Assembly (NCBI RefSeq): GCF_028816475.1
Contig: NZ_CP118247.1
Span: 2,100,001-2,164,000, forward strand
Direction: 5' to 3'
DNA length: 64,000 nt
Source of the DNA: Devosia rhodophyticola
Lineage (GTDB): Bacteria > Pseudomonadota > Alphaproteobacteria > Rhizobiales > Devosiaceae
Positions 11,019-20,791 of the stretch are shown in pieces. The notes under the pieces were generated by a model that saw only the letters and a program-made list of their open reading frames with translations, did not search any database and was not told the DNA's origin. Both the position numbers and the translations under genes were made by a program. Within the stretch, counting starts at the first letter, position 1. Each line of letters starts with the position of its first letter.

Positions 11019-12292
11019 GGGCGGGTTTGCCCCGAGCCGGTGACGCGATAGTTGAAGCTGGTCAATTGCTCGACCCCTACTGGACCGCGTGCATGCATCT
11101 TGCCGGTGGCAATACCGATTTCGCCGCCAAAACCAAATTCGCCGCCGTCGGCAAACTGGGTCGAGGCATTGTGCATCAAAATGGCGCTGTCGATGCGATT
11201 GAAGAATTGTTCGACCGCCGCTGGATCCTCGGTGATGATTGCCTCGGTATGGTGGCTGGAATAATGCTCGATATGGGCGATCGCCGCCTCAATGTCGGGC
11301 ACGATCCTGACAGCGATGATCGCGTCTTCATATTCAGTTTGCCAATCGGTATCGTTGGCTGGCTTGGCGGTTTTGACATGTTGGCGCACGGTTTCATCGC
11401 CGCGAATTTCGCAGCCTTTGGCGACAAGCGCTGCGATGATCGGGGCGAGATGGGTATCGACCACATCCTGATGAACCAAAAGGGTTTCGGCTGCGCCGCA
11501 AATGCCGGTGCGGCGCATCTTGGCGTTGAGCGTCACATTGACCGCCATATCGAGATCGGCGCTCTTGTCGATATAGACGTGCACCAGCCCCTCGAGATGG
11601 GCAAAGACCGGCACTCGCGCTTCGGCCTGCACCCGCCCAACCAGCGACTTGCCGCCCCGCGGCACGATCACATCAATATTGCCGCCAAGCCCAGCCAACA
11701 TTTCGCCAACAGCGGCGCGGTCGGTGGTGGGCACCAGCTGAATGGCCTCGACCGGCAAACCGGCCAGATGCAGGCCATCCCACAGGCATTCGACAATGGC
11801 GCGCGAGGAAAATGTGCTGTCCGAGCCACCGCGCAGGATCACCGCATTGCCCGACTTGAGACACAGCGCCCCAGCGTCGGCGGTGACATTGGGGCGCGAT
11901 TCAAAGATCACCCCAATAACCCCAAGTGGTGTCCGGACGCGCTTGATATGCAAGCCGTTGGGGCGATCCCATTCGGCCATGGTCTGGCCAATCGGATCGG
12001 GCAGTTCGCCTATGGTGCGCAGGCCCTCGACAATGGCGTCGATGCGCGCGTCGGTCAGCATTAGCCGGTCGAGAAATGCAGCGGTGATGCCCTTGGTTTT
12101 CGCCGCTTCCATGTCTTTGGCGTTGGCGGCCAGAATTTCGGCGCGTCGGGCATTGATGACAGCAGCTCCCCCCATCAGGGCGCGGGTTTTCTGCTCGGAG
12201 GAAGCACTGGCCAGCTGGCGCGCGGCCTGACGGGCGGCAATGCCCAACTCGGCCATCATTGCCTTGAGTTCACCTTTTGCCACTACGTTCAC
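11015..12292 (-). CDS. proA: Glutamate-5-semialdehyde dehydrogenase (gamma-glutamyl phosphate reductase)
   Basis: 425 residues, full length. It reduces gamma-glutamyl phosphate to glutamate semialdehyde, the second step of proline synthesis, using NADPH. The aldehyde-dehydrogenase fold is seen in [17 protein letters not shown] and [14 protein letters not shown]. The catalytic cysteine lies in [13 protein letters not shown], and the end carries [15 protein letters not shown]. It overlaps proB by 4 nt (12289-12292), the expected tight coupling of the two enzymes whose intermediate is unstable. Confidence 0.96.
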   Translation of the reverse strand: MNVVAKGELKAMMAELGIAARQAARQLASASSEQKTRALMGGAAVINARRAEILAANAKDMEAAKTKGITAAFLDRLMLTDARIDAIVEGLRTIGELPDPIGQTMAEWDRPNGLHIKRVRTPLGVIGVIFESRPNVTADAGALCLKSGNAVILRGGSDSTFSSRAIVECLWDGLHLAGLPVEAIQLVPTTDRAAVGEMLAGLGGNIDVIVPRGGKSLVGRVQAEARVPVFAHLEGLVHVYIDKSADLDMAVNVTLNAKMRRTGICGAAETLLVHQDVVDTHLAPIIAALVAKGCEIRGDETVRQHVKTAKPANDTDWQTEYEDAIIAVRIVPDIEAAIAHIEHYSSHHTEAIITEDPAAVEQFFNRIDSAILMHNASTQFADGGEFGFGGEIGIATGKMHARGPVGVEQLTSFNYRVTGSGQTRP

Positions 12293-13428
12293 TCTGCCTC
12301 TCCATTTTTGCCCGATACCATAACCATATTATCGCGATGGACTAGTTCTGAACGGCTACCAGCGCCCAATATTGCCAAAACAGCGGCGCTGCGCTTGCCT
12401 TTGACCTCCAGGGCATCGGTGCTATTGAGTCCTGACAGGCCACGGGCAATTTCATGGCCGTTGCCATCAACAATGGCAATAGTATCGCCACGCTCGAAGA
12501 TACCGTTGACGCCGGTAACCCCAATAGGCAGCAGCGAACGCCCGGCATGCAGGGCCCGCTCGGCACCCGCATCAATGCTGATGCTGCCCGCAACCCCCAG
12601 CGCGCCCATGATCCAGCGCTTGCGGGCCTGGGCCCGACCGGGAACAGCGTGAAACAGGGTATGGCGGGCCCCTTCGATCAAGGCTTTGAGGGGATGCTGT
12701 TCGGTGCCTTTGGCAATGATCATGGCGGTTCCGGCCAGCGTTGCAATCTTGCCCGCTTCGATCTTGGTGGTCATGCCGCCGCGCGACAAATGGCTGGCGG
12801 CGCCTCCCGCCATGGCTTCAATGACGGGGGTAATGCTGGCCACTTCCGGCAAATGGGCGGCGTCAGGATTCTGGGCAGGCGGGGCGGTATATAGCCCATC
12901 AATGTCCGAGAGCAGGATCAGGCAGTCGGCCTCGATCATGGTGGCAACGCGGGCCGAGAGTCGATCATTGTCGCCATAGCGAATTTCGGCCGTCGCAACG
13001 CTGTCATTCTCATTGATAATTGGCACCGCCCCCAGTGACAAGAGCGTCGCGATCGTGGTGCGGGCGTTGAGAAAATAGCGCCGCTCTTCGGTTATGTTGG
13101 GTGTCAATAGGATCTGGCCAGTCACGATCTGATGCTGGCCCAATGCATCGGCCCAGGCTTGGCCGAGGGCAATCTGCCCGGCGCTGGCGGCGGCCTGACT
13201 TTGCTCGAGCGACAGGCTCATGGCGTTCAATCCCAAAAGCCTGCGTCCCAGCGCAATGGCGCCCGAGGAAACGATGACGATCTCGGCGCCATTTGCCTTG
13301 AGCGCGGCAATGTCGCTGGCAAGGCTTTTGAGCCATACCGCGCGCTGCTTGCCGGTCGCTGAATCGACCAACAGGGCAGAGCCAATCTTGATGGTAATGC
13401 GGCTGAAGGGCGAAAGGGCGTTGGTCAT
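12289..13428 (-). CDS. proB: Glutamate 5-kinase
   Basis: 379 residues from the ATG at 13428 ([19 protein letters not shown]). The open frame extends to 13563 but the extra part overlaps obgE and has no family similarity. The amino-acid kinase domain carries [14 protein letters not shown] and [20 protein letters not shown], followed by a C-terminal PUA domain (from about 280, [20 protein letters not shown]). The enzyme makes gamma-glutamyl phosphate from glutamate and ATP and is the usual point of feedback inhibition by proline. It lies between obgE and proA. Confidence 0.95.
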   Translation of the reverse strand: MTNALSPFSRITIKIGSALLVDSATGKQRAVWLKSLASDIAALKANGAEIVIVSSGAIALGRRLLGLNAMSLSLEQSQAAASAGQIALGQAWADALGQHQIVTGQILLTPNITEERRYFLNARTTIATLLSLGAVPIINENDSVATAEIRYGDNDRLSARVATMIEADCLILLSDIDGLYTAPPAQNPDAAHLPEVASITPVIEAMAGGAASHLSRGGMTTKIEAGKIATLAGTAMIIAKGTEQHPLKALIEGARHTLFHAVPGRAQARKRWIMGALGVAGSISIDAGAERALHAGRSLLPIGVTGVNGIFERGDTIAIVDGNGHEIARGLSGLNSTDALEVKGKRSAAVLAILGAGSRSELVHRDNMVMVSGKNGEAE

Positions 13429-13459
13429 TTCGAGATCTTTTGTTGGCGCTACGCGCCGG

Positions 13460-14503
13460 TCATGGGGCCCAACCGGGTGTGGTCTGGCGCCGAAGCGCCT
13501 CGGCTTTTGCGGCCTTGGTTGCATCAAGCGTTTCAATAACGCCATAAAGTACCTGATCGACACCCTTTCCGGTCACGCCGGAAACCTGCAACACATTCTG
13601 TCTGCTCAGTTTCTTGAGCAGTTTGACCTTGGCTGCAAGCTCTTCAGGGGCAATCGCATCGACCTTGTTGAGCACGACAAGCTCAGGCTTTTCGCCCAAT
13701 TGGACGTTGTAAGTGCTCAATTCGGTGCGAATGGTTTTATAGGCGTGTTCGATATCGTCCTGGGTACCATCAATGAGATGGATCAAAACGCCACAGCGCT
13801 CGATATGGCCCAAAAAGCGGTCGCCAATACCTGCCCCTTCGCTGGCCCCTTCGATCAGACCCGGAATGTCAGCCAGTACGAAATCGCGCTCGCCAATGCT
13901 GACCACACCCAGATTGGGGTGCAGCGTTGTAAAGGGATAGTCGGCAATCTTGGGCTTGGCGGCGGATACTGCCGCCAGAAACGTTGATTTTCCCGCATTG
14001 GGCAGCCCAACCAGGCCTGCGTCAGCGATCAGTTTGAGGCGCAGCCACACCCATTTTTCAACACCCGGCAGGCCGGGATTGGCGTGGCGCGGAGCCTGGT
14101 TCGAGCTGGTCTTGAAATGAGCATTGCCAAAGCCGCCATTGCCGCCGCTCAGCATGACAAGACGCTGACCCACCTCGGTCATGTCGGCGATCAGGGTTTC
14201 ATTGTCATCTTCAAAAATCTGGGTACCAACGGGCACGCGCAGAACGGCGTCCTCACCGTGGGCGCCAGCGCGATCCTTGCCCATGCCATGGGTGCCGGTC
14301 TTGGCCTTGAAATGTTGCTGATAGCGATAGTCGATCAGGGTGTTGAGCCCATCGACGCACTCGATCACCACATCGCCGCCGCGGCCACCATTGCCGCCAT
14401 TGGGGCCGCCGAATTCGACGAATTTTTCGCGCAGGAACGAGACGGCGCCGCCGCCGCCATCGCCGGATCGGACATAGACCTTGGCCTGATCAAGGAATTT
14501 CAT
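13460..14503 (-). CDS. obgE: Obg family GTPase
   Basis: 347 residues from the ATG at 14503. The glycine-rich Obg fold starts at once ([20 protein letters not shown]) and runs to about 158. The GTPase domain follows with G1 GLPNAGKST, switch region [14 protein letters not shown]3 [12 protein letters not shown] and G4 NKVD. It acts in assembly of the large ribosomal subunit and in the stringent response. Its ATG overlaps the stop of the upstream acetyltransferase gene (ATGA). The position downstream of rplU and rpmA is conserved in most bacteria. Confidence 0.96.
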   Translation of the reverse strand: MKFLDQAKVYVRSGDGGGGAVSFLREKFVEFGGPNGGNGGRGGDVVIECVDGLNTLIDYRYQQHFKAKTGTHGMGKDRAGAHGEDAVLRVPVGTQIFEDDNETLIADMTEVGQRLVMLSGGNGGFGNAHFKTSSNQAPRHANPGLPGVEKWVWLRLKLIADAGLVGLPNAGKSTFLAAVSAAKPKIADYPFTTLHPNLGVVSIGERDFVLADIPGLIEGASEGAGIGDRFLGHIERCGVLIHLIDGTQDDIEHAYKTIRTELSTYNVQLGEKPELVVLNKVDAIAPEELAAKVKLLKKLSRQNVLQVSGVTGKGVDQVLYGVIETLDATKAAKAEALRRQTTPGWAP

Positions 14504-15036
14504 GAGTGTTTGTCCATCCATTGGGCGCGGGTCAACTGTGTGTCGATATGCTCCACCTCTCTGCCGCGCGCAAGAGACAGAACAGAAGAGCGGCCGGTTT
14601 CGGTAAATCCGAACTTGGCCTGAATGGCGAGCGACGCCAGATTGAAGACAAAGACACCAGAAAGCACCTTGTCGGCATCGCTGGTATTGAAAAACCAGCC
14701 AAGGGCGGCCGTCACCGCCTCGGTCATGATGCCGCGTCCCCAAAACGGCGTGCCTAGCCAATAGCCGATTATGATGCCGTTGTCGCCCCGATGAAAGCCG
14801 ACCTGCCCGGCGTAGCCTTCATCTGCCAGCTCAATGGCAAAATTGGTTTCTTCAGGCGGCAGGTCGGGACGGCGACTGCGCAACCAGGCCCTTGCATCGC
14901 CCATCCGGTAGGGAAAGGGTACGCGTGCCAGATTGCTGGCAACCGCATAGTCACTCAGAAACAAGGTGATCCGCTCAGCGTCGTCATTGGCGGGCAGGCG
15001 CAGCGTGAGCCGGGGCGTCGTCAAGATCGGGCTCAT
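14500..15036 (-). CDS. GNAT family N-acetyltransferase (RimJ/RimL type)
   Basis: 178 residues. It opens with [19 protein letters not shown] and has the acetyl-CoA site in the form [20 protein letters not shown], both typical of the RimJ/RimL group. The target is unknown; a ribosomal protein or small molecule would be plausible given the neighbours. It overlaps obgE (4 nt) and the next acetyltransferase gene (4 nt), so the three are translated together. The two acetyltransferases probably arose by duplication. Confidence 0.88.
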   Translation of the reverse strand: MSPILTTPRLTLRLPANDDAERITLFLSDYAVASNLARVPFPYRMGDARAWLRSRRPDLPPEETNFAIELADEGYAGQVGFHRGDNGIIIGYWLGTPFWGRGIMTEAVTAALGWFFNTSDADKVLSGVFVFNLASLAIQAKFGFTETGRSSVLSLARGREVEHIDTQLTRAQWMDKHS

Positions 15037-15608
15037 GGTGCGGCACGCGGTATCGATTCGTGATATTGCGCATCGTCAAAAAATGTCTGATGCAGCAATA
15101 TCATGGTCTGGCCCTTTAAGGGGCCGTCGGGCTCGGGCGCCTCACCGACGATGGAAAAGCCGACCTTTTCAAGCACATGGATCGAGCCAATATTGCTATG
15201 CAACGCGCGCGAACGGAGCGCCGGTATCTGCCCGGTGTCGCGTGCGGCCGTGACCAGAGCGCGCGCTGCCTCGGTGCCATAGCCAAAACCCCAATAGGGC
15301 TGACCTAGCCAATAACCGAGTTCGGGTACATCGGCGTCGCTGAAACGAAGGCTGGTGACGCCAATGACCTGGCCCTTGAGGCAAATGCAATAGGCCCATT
15401 CGCCATCGGCGCGGGCCAGATGATCAATAAAAAAATGCGCGTCGCTGAGTAGATAGGGAAAGGGCAGGCGGGTCAGCACCCGATTGACCTGATAATTGTT
15501 CGCCAATTCCGCAATATCGGGGGCATGTGCCGACGCAGGCGCTGCCAGGGTCAGTCGCTCGGTATTTATGGTTTTGGGCAGCAATGTTTCGGGTTCGGAC
15601 TGGGTCAT
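15033..15608 (-). CDS. GNAT family N-acetyltransferase (RimJ/RimL type)
   Basis: 191 residues from the ATG at 15608; the frame is open to 15692 without similarity to the family. The N-terminus INTERLTLAAPASAHAPDI and the acetyl-CoA site LGYWLGQPYWGFGYGTEAA match its neighbour downstream, which points to tandem duplication. Substrate unknown. It lies between rpmA and the second acetyltransferase, an arrangement known from rplU-rpmA-obgE regions of Hyphomicrobiales. The 216 nt between it and rpmA hold no gene I can support. Confidence 0.87.
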   Translation of the reverse strand: MTQSEPETLLPKTINTERLTLAAPASAHAPDIAELANNYQVNRVLTRLPFPYLLSDAHFFIDHLARADGEWAYCICLKGQVIGVTSLRFSDADVPELGYWLGQPYWGFGYGTEAARALVTAARDTGQIPALRSRALHSNIGSIHVLEKVGFSIVGEAPEPDGPLKGQTMILLHQTFFDDAQYHESIPRAAP

Positions 15609-15824
15609 TTCATTTTCTGGAAGCGGTCGGATATTTGGTGAGCCGTTGTTCGTTCGTCGGGACTGGTTTGCGGATTTGAACTGGTTCCCCATGCGGTGGT
15701 CGAACTGTTCTGAAAACAGCCCTGAACGCGAAAGGGGAACCGGCGGACCGGTTCCCCTGAAATTTGATCTGGCTCTTGCGCCTTGCCGGGGAACTGGTCA
15801 CCGGCCGCGCTGGAGCACGCCGGT

Positions 15825-16091
15825 TTATTCGGCTGCCTGTGCCGGCTCGACCGAAATATAAACCTTGGAGTTGGCGCGGGTGCGGAAGGAAACCTTGCCG
15901 TCAACCAGTGCAAAAATCGTGTGATCCTTGCCCAGACCAACGCCGGTTCCGGGATGCCATTTGGTGCCGCGCTGACGGATCAGGATGTTGCCGGCAATAA
16001 CGCTTTCGCCACCAAACTTCTTGACGCCAAGACGTCGACCGGCGGTATCGCGACCGTTGCGGGATGAACCGCCTGCTTTTTTATGTGCCAT
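15825..16091 (-). CDS. rpmA: 50S ribosomal protein L27
   Basis: 88 residues and immediately recognisable: [20 protein letters not shown] at the N-terminus, then [20 protein letters not shown] and [15 protein letters not shown]. The N-terminal tail reaches the peptidyl-transferase centre. It lies 12 nt downstream of rplU, as in nearly all bacteria. Nothing unusual apart from a short acidic, alanine-rich end. Confidence 0.98.
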   Translation of the reverse strand: MAHKKAGGSSRNGRDTAGRRLGVKKFGGESVIAGNILIRQRGTKWHPGTGVGLGKDHTIFALVDGKVSFRTRANSKVYISVEPAQAAE

Positions 16092-16103
16092 GGTGCTTCT
16101 TCC

Positions 16104-16820
16104 TTATTTCTTATCGGCCTTGGCGCGGGGCGCCTTGCCAGCCAACAGTTCCTTGGCCTGATCAATCCATTCTTCGCGCTCGATCCGGCCCTTGAAGCTC
16201 AGGACGTCGTCATATTTTGCGACATCTTCAGCGGTCCAGGCTGCGATCTGGGCGAGGCTGGTGATACCGGCTTCGTTCAGCTTCTTTTCAAGCGCCGGGC
16301 CAACGCCACCGATCAGCTTGATGTCGTCAACAACATCAGCCTTGGCAGCCTTTTTGGCCGCTGGAGCCTTGGCTTGGCTGGCAGCTTCAGCCTTTGGCGC
16401 TTCGGCCTTTGGAGCAGCTGCCTTGGGCGCTGCGGCCTTTTTGGCCGGCTTGGCTTCGGCGGCTGGCTTTGCTTCAGCAGCGGGCTTGGCCGCAGCCTTG
16501 AGATTTGGCTTGGCGCCACCGGTCAGGATTTCGGTGATGCGCACGGTCGACAGCAGTTGGCGGTGGCCATTGCGACGACGATAATTGTGGCGACGGTTCT
16601 TCTTGAAGATGATGACGGTTTTCTGCTTGCGGGTCTCCACCAGCTCAGCGGCAACCAGTGCGCCCTCAACCAGAGGGGCACCAACTTCGTCGCCAACCAT
16701 CAAAACCTGATCGAACGTTACGATCGAGCCGATTTCAGCGTCGAGTTTTTCAATCTTGAGAACATCGTCGGCGGCAACTTTATACTGTTTGCCACCAGTC
16801 TTGATCACTGCAAAAGTCAT
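16104..16820 (-). CDS. rplU: 50S ribosomal protein L21 with C-terminal helix-hairpin-helix extension
   Basis: 238 residues, more than twice the usual length of about 103. Residues 1-103 are normal L21 ([36 protein letters not shown]). A low-complexity Ala/Lys/Pro/Glu linker (about 108-160) follows. The end is a small helix-hairpin-helix type domain ([20 protein letters not shown]) of the kind that binds nucleic acid. This extended form is known in Hyphomicrobiales, and its role is not established. First gene of the - strand translation block. Confidence 0.95.
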   Translation of the reverse strand: MTFAVIKTGGKQYKVAADDVLKIEKLDAEIGSIVTFDQVLMVGDEVGAPLVEGALVAAELVETRKQKTVIIFKKNRRHNYRRRNGHRQLLSTVRITEILTGGAKPNLKAAAKPAAEAKPAAEAKPAKKAAAPKAAAPKAEAPKAEAASQAKAPAAKKAAKADVVDDIKLIGGVGPALEKKLNEAGITSLAQIAAWTAEDVAKYDDVLSFKGRIEREEWIDQAKELLAGKAPRAKADKK

Positions 16821-16974
16821 TCATTGTACCGCACGCGTCAAACGTGTCGGTCCCATTTTGTCGCGCTTTGTGGCGCCGCAGCAATGCCCCGGGACAATGT
16901 CCCAATCTGCGGACTTCAAGATGCAGCCAGTATAACCGGCGGGCAGCCTCAAGCAGCGGTTTTCAAACCAAAGA

Positions 16975-17002
16975 AGCGCGCCGGAATAGCTCCGGTGCGC
17001 GT
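16975..17002. repeat. Hairpin upstream of rplU
   Basis: GCGCGCCGGA and TCCGGTGCGC form a 10-bp stem (one G-T pair) around a five- or six-base loop. It lies in the 236-nt space between the metallo-hydrolase stop (17057) and the rplU start (16820). It could end the upstream transcript, or be part of the rplU leader. There is no strong T run on either side. Confidence 0.45.
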
Positions 17003-17056
17003 ACTGGTGCGGCTTATCAGGGCAAATGCGCCAAGAGTCAAGGCTCGCCGGGGAAT

Positions 17057-17836
17057 TTACGCCTTGTTTGGATACCAATCGCGTAGCCGAACTTCGCTGG
17101 CATCCCCCACCATTCCCTCAAGGATCGACAGATCGCTATCGCCGTAATGATAGGGATAGATGATCTTGGGCTTGAAGGTATTAATCGCCTCGCCGGCCTG
17201 TTCCACCGTCATGGTATAGGGCAGGTTCATGGGCAGGAAGGCGACATCAATATTTTCCAGCGCCAGCATGTCTGGTGTGGGTTCGGTGTCCCCCGCCACG
17301 TAAATGATCTTGTCGCCAAATTTGAGCAGATAGCCATTGCCGACGCCGGGCGGGTGATATTTGGTTCGATCAGGCGTGGTATTGAAAGCGGATATGGCGG
17401 CAATCGAAAGCCCGTTGAGCATGCCTTCGTCGCCGTTGGTCATGGCGGTCGCATTGGCCTTGAGCGCCTCGGGCATCTTGTCAAAAACGTCCTGATTGGC
17501 AATTAGCGGAACGCCACCCGCAGCGATGACTTCAAGCGTGGGCACGTCAAAATGATCGCCGTGGCCATGGGTGATGACAATGGCGGTTGGGGCGGGTAGG
17601 TCGGCATAGCGTTCGGCACCACCCACCGGGTCGGCATATATCACCTGATCTCTCCATCCCAGCAGCAGCGAAGCATGATCAACCGGATGGATCGTTAGGT
17701 CGCCGTCGCTGGTTTCAATGATATCGCCTTCAAGCATGGTCTCACCTGACTGGGCAAATGTATGGGAAACAAACGGGGCGAAACTGGCAAATGGTAGTGC
17801 GGATAGTCCCGCAATGACGTGGCGTCGTTGGGTCAT
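17057..17836 (-). CDS. MBL-fold metallo-hydrolase with Tat-like signal
   Basis: 259 residues. The N-terminus (TQRRHVIAGLSALPF) has twin arginines before a hydrophobic stretch ending near HTFAQ, which suggests Tat export to the periplasm. The metallo-beta-lactamase motif is IVITHGHGDHFD, with further metal ligands in YVAGDTEPTPD and IIYPYHYGDSD. It resembles the UlaG-like group that hydrolyses lactones or phosphodiesters, but the substrate is unknown. Upstream lies the region before tRNA-Ser. Confidence 0.85.
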   Translation of the reverse strand: MTQRRHVIAGLSALPFASFAPFVSHTFAQSGETMLEGDIIETSDGDLTIHPVDHASLLLGWRDQVIYADPVGGAERYADLPAPTAIVITHGHGDHFDVPTLEVIAAGGVPLIANQDVFDKMPEALKANATAMTNGDEGMLNGLSIAAISAFNTTPDRTKYHPPGVGNGYLLKFGDKIIYVAGDTEPTPDMLALENIDVAFLPMNLPYTMTVEQAGEAINTFKPKIIYPYHYGDSDLSILEGMVGDASEVRLRDWYPNKA

Positions 17837-17924
17837 GAAAAGTTCCTTTCATGGGGCAAGAGCGCAGCAATCATCATGACAGCCTCTCCCAAATGAGGCG
17901 ACTAACGAACGCGTTACCGTCACG

Positions 17925-17977
17925 GTTAGCGCGACGCTAACGTTTGTGCCGTTGATTTGTGCAGATGCTGGCACAAA
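17925..17977. repeat. Two inverted repeats upstream of the metallo-hydrolase
   Basis: GTTAGCG (17925-17931) and CGCTAAC (17935-17941) form a perfect 7-bp stem with a three-base loop. TTTGTGCC (17943-17950) and GGCACAAA (17970-17977) form a second perfect 8-bp repeat with a 19-base spacer. They lie in the 247-nt gap between the start of the metallo-hydrolase (17836) and tRNA-Ser, so they may be regulator sites for the hydrolase. No gene is seen in the gap. Confidence 0.4.
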
Positions 17978-18083
17978 TTGGCGCTTAAAAAACGCCTTCC
18001 GCCATATTGCAGCCGCCGCCCCGCTATGCCATAAGCCCGCTGTTCGACCGGGCCCGCACTGTTTTGTAGGCCATCGACCTCGC

Positions 18084-18173
18084 GGAGAGGTGGCAGAGTG
18101 GCCGAATGCACCGCACTCGAAATGCGGCATGGGGGTGACTCCATCGGGGGTTCGAATCCCTCCCTCTCCGCCA
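18084..18173 (+). tRNA. tRNA-Ser (anticodon CGA)
   Basis: A 90-nt type II tRNA. The acceptor stem GGAGAGG (18084-18090) pairs with CCTCTCC (18163-18169), followed by the discriminator G and an encoded CCA. The anticodon stem CCGCA/TGCGG holds the loop CTCGAAA, giving anticodon CGA (18118-18120), which reads UCG. The long variable arm (GGGGGTGACTCC) and the TTCGAAT loop are typical of serine tRNAs. Confidence 0.97.
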
Positions 18174-18199
18174 GCTTACCTTTTTTGATGATTTGAATG

Positions 18200-18224
18200 G
18201 GTCGCCTTGGGCGGCCTTTTTTTG
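18200..18224 (+). terminator. Rho-independent terminator after tRNA-Ser
   Basis: GGTCGCC (18200-18206) pairs with GGCGGCC (18210-18216), with one T-G pair and a TTG loop, followed by seven T. It lies 27 nt after the tRNA and ends that transcript before the integrase gene. Confidence 0.88.
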
Positions 18225-18319
18225 TTTGTTTTGCTGGGTTTTTGCGCGTTCATTGATTGTGCTGGATTTCGATTGTGCCCGTATTCTTTTCTTGCGTGGT
18301 ATGAAATGTGGTATGAATC

Positions 18320-19543
18320 ATGGTTCTCGTTGGAAAGCTGACCAAGAAGCTAGTGGAAAATCTTGGCGCTGGTCGGCATGGCGATGGCGGTGGTCTTTAT
18401 CTGGTTGTTGATCCATCGGGTGCGCGGCGGTGGATCGTGCGGGCGGTGGTCAAAGGTCAGAGGAATTTGAAGGGCGCGCCACTTCGGACAGACTTCGGTT
18501 TGGGTGGGGTCGATGTGGTAACCCTGAACCAGGCGCGCGAACGGGCGCTAGAATATAGGCGGATGGCCAAACAGGGGTTGAACCCCCGTTTTAATGCCAG
18601 CCGCGAGATACCCAGCTTTGAAGAAGTTGCTGGGCAAGTTCATATTGAACGAATGCCCACTTGGAAGAATGCCAAGCACGGTGCGCAATGGATCAACACT
18701 TTGCGCGATTATGCCTTTCCCAAGATCGGGCGGATGCCTGTCGATAGCATTGGCCAGCCCGAAGTGCTGATGTGCCTTTCGCCTATCTGGACCGACAAAC
18801 ACGAAACCGCGCGGCGGCTGGCGCAACGGATCAAAATTATTTTGGACGTGGCTAAATCCAAAGGCTTTCGGTCGGGCGAAAATGCGGTGACCGCGATTTT
18901 TGATGCGCAAGTGTTGCCAAGGGTCAAAACCAAGGCCAAGCACCACCGCGCGATGAAATGGCAGGACGTGCCCGCCTTTTATGCTGACTTAAAGACCCGC
19001 GATGCCATGGCCGCTAAAGCTCTCATGTTCACTTGCCTAACGGGATCACGCACCGGCGAGGTTTTAGGGATGCACTGGGGCGAGTTGGATTTGGCGGCAA
19101 AACTTTGGACCTGCCCAGCCGAACGGATGAAAATGGGCGAGGCGCACCGGGTGCCGTTGACCGCTGAAATGTTGGCAATCATCGAACCATTGCGCGAGAT
19201 GCAGTCGGATTATGTGTTTGAGGGACAAAAGCGGCATAAGCCGTTGTCGAATATGGCCATGCTAATGCTGTTGCGCCGAATGGAGGTTGATGGCGTTACA
19301 GTGCACGGGTTCAGGTCCACATTCAGGGATTGGGCGTCCGAAGTCGCGAACGCGCCGCGCGAGATTGCAGAAATGAGTCTAGCCCATAAGGTCGGTTCAG
19401 ATGTTGAGCGGGCCTATGCGCGGTCGGATTTGCTCGAAAAGCGGCGCGTATTGATGGTCCAATGGACAGGTTTTGTGGCGGGTATCGAAAAAAGTAAATG
19501 CCGAAAGCATGGCATACGTCAGCCTTTCGGAACCGCTCCTTGA
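18320..19543 (+). CDS. Tyrosine-type site-specific integrase (P4-like)
   Basis: 407 residues. An N-terminal arm-type DNA-binding domain (about 4-90, LVENLGAGRHGDGGGLYL) is followed by a SAM-like core-binding domain (about 98-190) and the catalytic domain. Active-site residues are all visible: Arg244 in TGSRTGEVLG, Lys271, His329 and Arg332 in HGFRSTFRDWAS, His356 in LAHKVG and Tyr366 in ERAYAR. It starts about 150 nt from the 3' end of tRNA-Ser, the normal site for such integrases, and points away from it. The enzyme appears intact. I could not find the second attachment site in the window. Confidence 0.93.
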   Translation: MVLVGKLTKKLVENLGAGRHGDGGGLYLVVDPSGARRWIVRAVVKGQRNLKGAPLRTDFGLGGVDVVTLNQARERALEYRRMAKQGLNPRFNASREIPSFEEVAGQVHIERMPTWKNAKHGAQWINTLRDYAFPKIGRMPVDSIGQPEVLMCLSPIWTDKHETARRLAQRIKIILDVAKSKGFRSGENAVTAIFDAQVLPRVKTKAKHHRAMKWQDVPAFYADLKTRDAMAAKALMFTCLTGSRTGEVLGMHWGELDLAAKLWTCPAERMKMGEAHRVPLTAEMLAIIEPLREMQSDYVFEGQKRHKPLSNMAMLMLLRRMEVDGVTVHGFRSTFRDWASEVANAPREIAEMSLAHKVGSDVERAYARSDLLEKRRVLMVQWTGFVAGIEKSKCRKHGIRQPFGTAP

Positions 19544-19571
19544 TAATAACGCCTGATTTTCGATAATTGAA

Positions 19572-20357
19572 ATGCTGAAAGGTTGTTGTAATGTGACCTT
19601 TATGCTGAACCAAAACCAAATAAAACAATTGAAAGACATTGTTGACAAGCTATTAGGGCGTGAGGACGCGCCTTTGAATGCCCTTGCGCGCTTTACACCT
19701 CCGTTTGATATTTCTCGCCCAAACATTCACGATAGTAAAAAAGTTTTCCTGCAGGAGTTCACGCTGGTGAAAACAGTCGTCGACAATCTGCGCAGCGTAA
19801 TTGATCAGATTTTAGTGCTACATAGTGATGAAATCCCCGAATACGGAGAGCTTTGTCGGCGCCTCGCATACGCTATCGAGGTAGGTGCATCCCAAAAATA
19901 CCGTGATAAACCGCTGAATGAGCCGAGTGATCTCGCACTTAAAAACATTGCAGACACCGGATTTTTTACGAACTCTTTGCGAATAGTAATTGATATGAAT
20001 TTGGTTTATAATCAAAGGCTTATAGATTTGCAAGACCAAGAGAAAGAGTTTTGGAACGTCGCAAATCGCGCGCCTAACTATTACGCGCGTACTATAGCGC
20101 TTCGGCTGGCACGGTTATATGCGAACGAAAAGAATCAACGTCCTACTTTTGGCATTTCGCGAGAAGGCAACTATCCCTCAACTGATTTTGGTCGCGCGTT
20201 GGAAGATGTCTTTGCCTTACTTGGAATAAAGGCGTCGGTGCGCAATGCGGCGCAATGGGCAATTGAGCAATTAACCGATGAGGACATTTCCTCGCCGCGT
20301 TTCGCTATGGGGGGCTTTTTGGGCTTGCTCCCCCGAACCAGAGCTGACCCGATGTAA
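19572..20357 (+). CDS. Protein of unknown function next to the integrase
   Basis: 261 residues, or 251 if the ATG at 19602 is used. I do not recognise a family. It is mostly helical in appearance, with no signal peptide or membrane segment. The C-terminal third carries the most distinctive stretches (FGISREGNYPSTDFGRALED and ASVRNAAQWAIEQL). Base composition is clearly AT-richer than in the rest of the window, with many AAA, ATT and TTA-type codons. It starts 28 nt after the integrase. These features mark it as cargo of the integrated element. Whether it is a recombination helper or a stray gene cannot be told. Confidence 0.7.
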   Translation: MLKGCCNVTFMLNQNQIKQLKDIVDKLLGREDAPLNALARFTPPFDISRPNIHDSKKVFLQEFTLVKTVVDNLRSVIDQILVLHSDEIPEYGELCRRLAYAIEVGASQKYRDKPLNEPSDLALKNIADTGFFTNSLRIVIDMNLVYNQRLIDLQDQEKEFWNVANRAPNYYARTIALRLARLYANEKNQRPTFGISREGNYPSTDFGRALEDVFALLGIKASVRNAAQWAIEQLTDEDISSPRFAMGGFLGLLPRTRADPM

Positions 20358-20791
20358 GGCATTGGGCCGAACTAGAACAGGTCCGGCCAAAAGGGTAACT
20401 GAACTAGGTATTGCCACAGCGTAGGCCTCCCGAGATCAACATCTTTATGTGAGCGCTCTCAAATGGGTGCGCGACTTGTCTGCCGATCGTCAGCTGACAA
20501 TGATTTACAGAGGTCAGGCGAAGTCCAAAACAGCTTGAGACCGAGAAATCGCGCGTCGCCAACTTTGCCGAAGCTCCCCCGGCCCAGCAGCGATGGCCTG
20601 CTGATTGGACGCTCGCAGCGCGCAAGAAAAGGCACCAGACAATAAGTTGCGCATACAAAAGTAAAATTTTGTGAGCGAAATTATGTATTGCTGTGGTGTC
20701 AAATCTATGTTGAACTCGGACCATCAGAAAATAGGAAGGGTCACATAGCTATGCGTAAGGTGGCCGCGCAACTTATTGAACTGGAGTCGCA
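20358..20791. other. Gene-free stretch before the module A operon, with a possible operator
   Basis: No coding frame here has convincing codon use or similarity. The last 150 nt are AT-rich and probably hold the promoter of the operon starting at 20792. ACAAAA (20655-20660) and TTTTGT (20667-20672) form an inverted repeat spaced by six bases, a candidate site for the IclR-type regulator encoded at 30655. No exact promoter elements could be assigned. Confidence 0.4.

Noticed and set aside
11027..12064. 345-codon open frame on the + strand opposite proA
   Set aside because: It is a mirror of a GC-rich gene with strong codon bias; the proA product is clearly recognisable and the antisense product has no family features.
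20358..20791. Insertion-sequence remnant or attachment site between the integrase region and module A
   Set aside because: No terminal inverted repeats, transposase similarity or copy of the tRNA-Ser 3' end could be seen.
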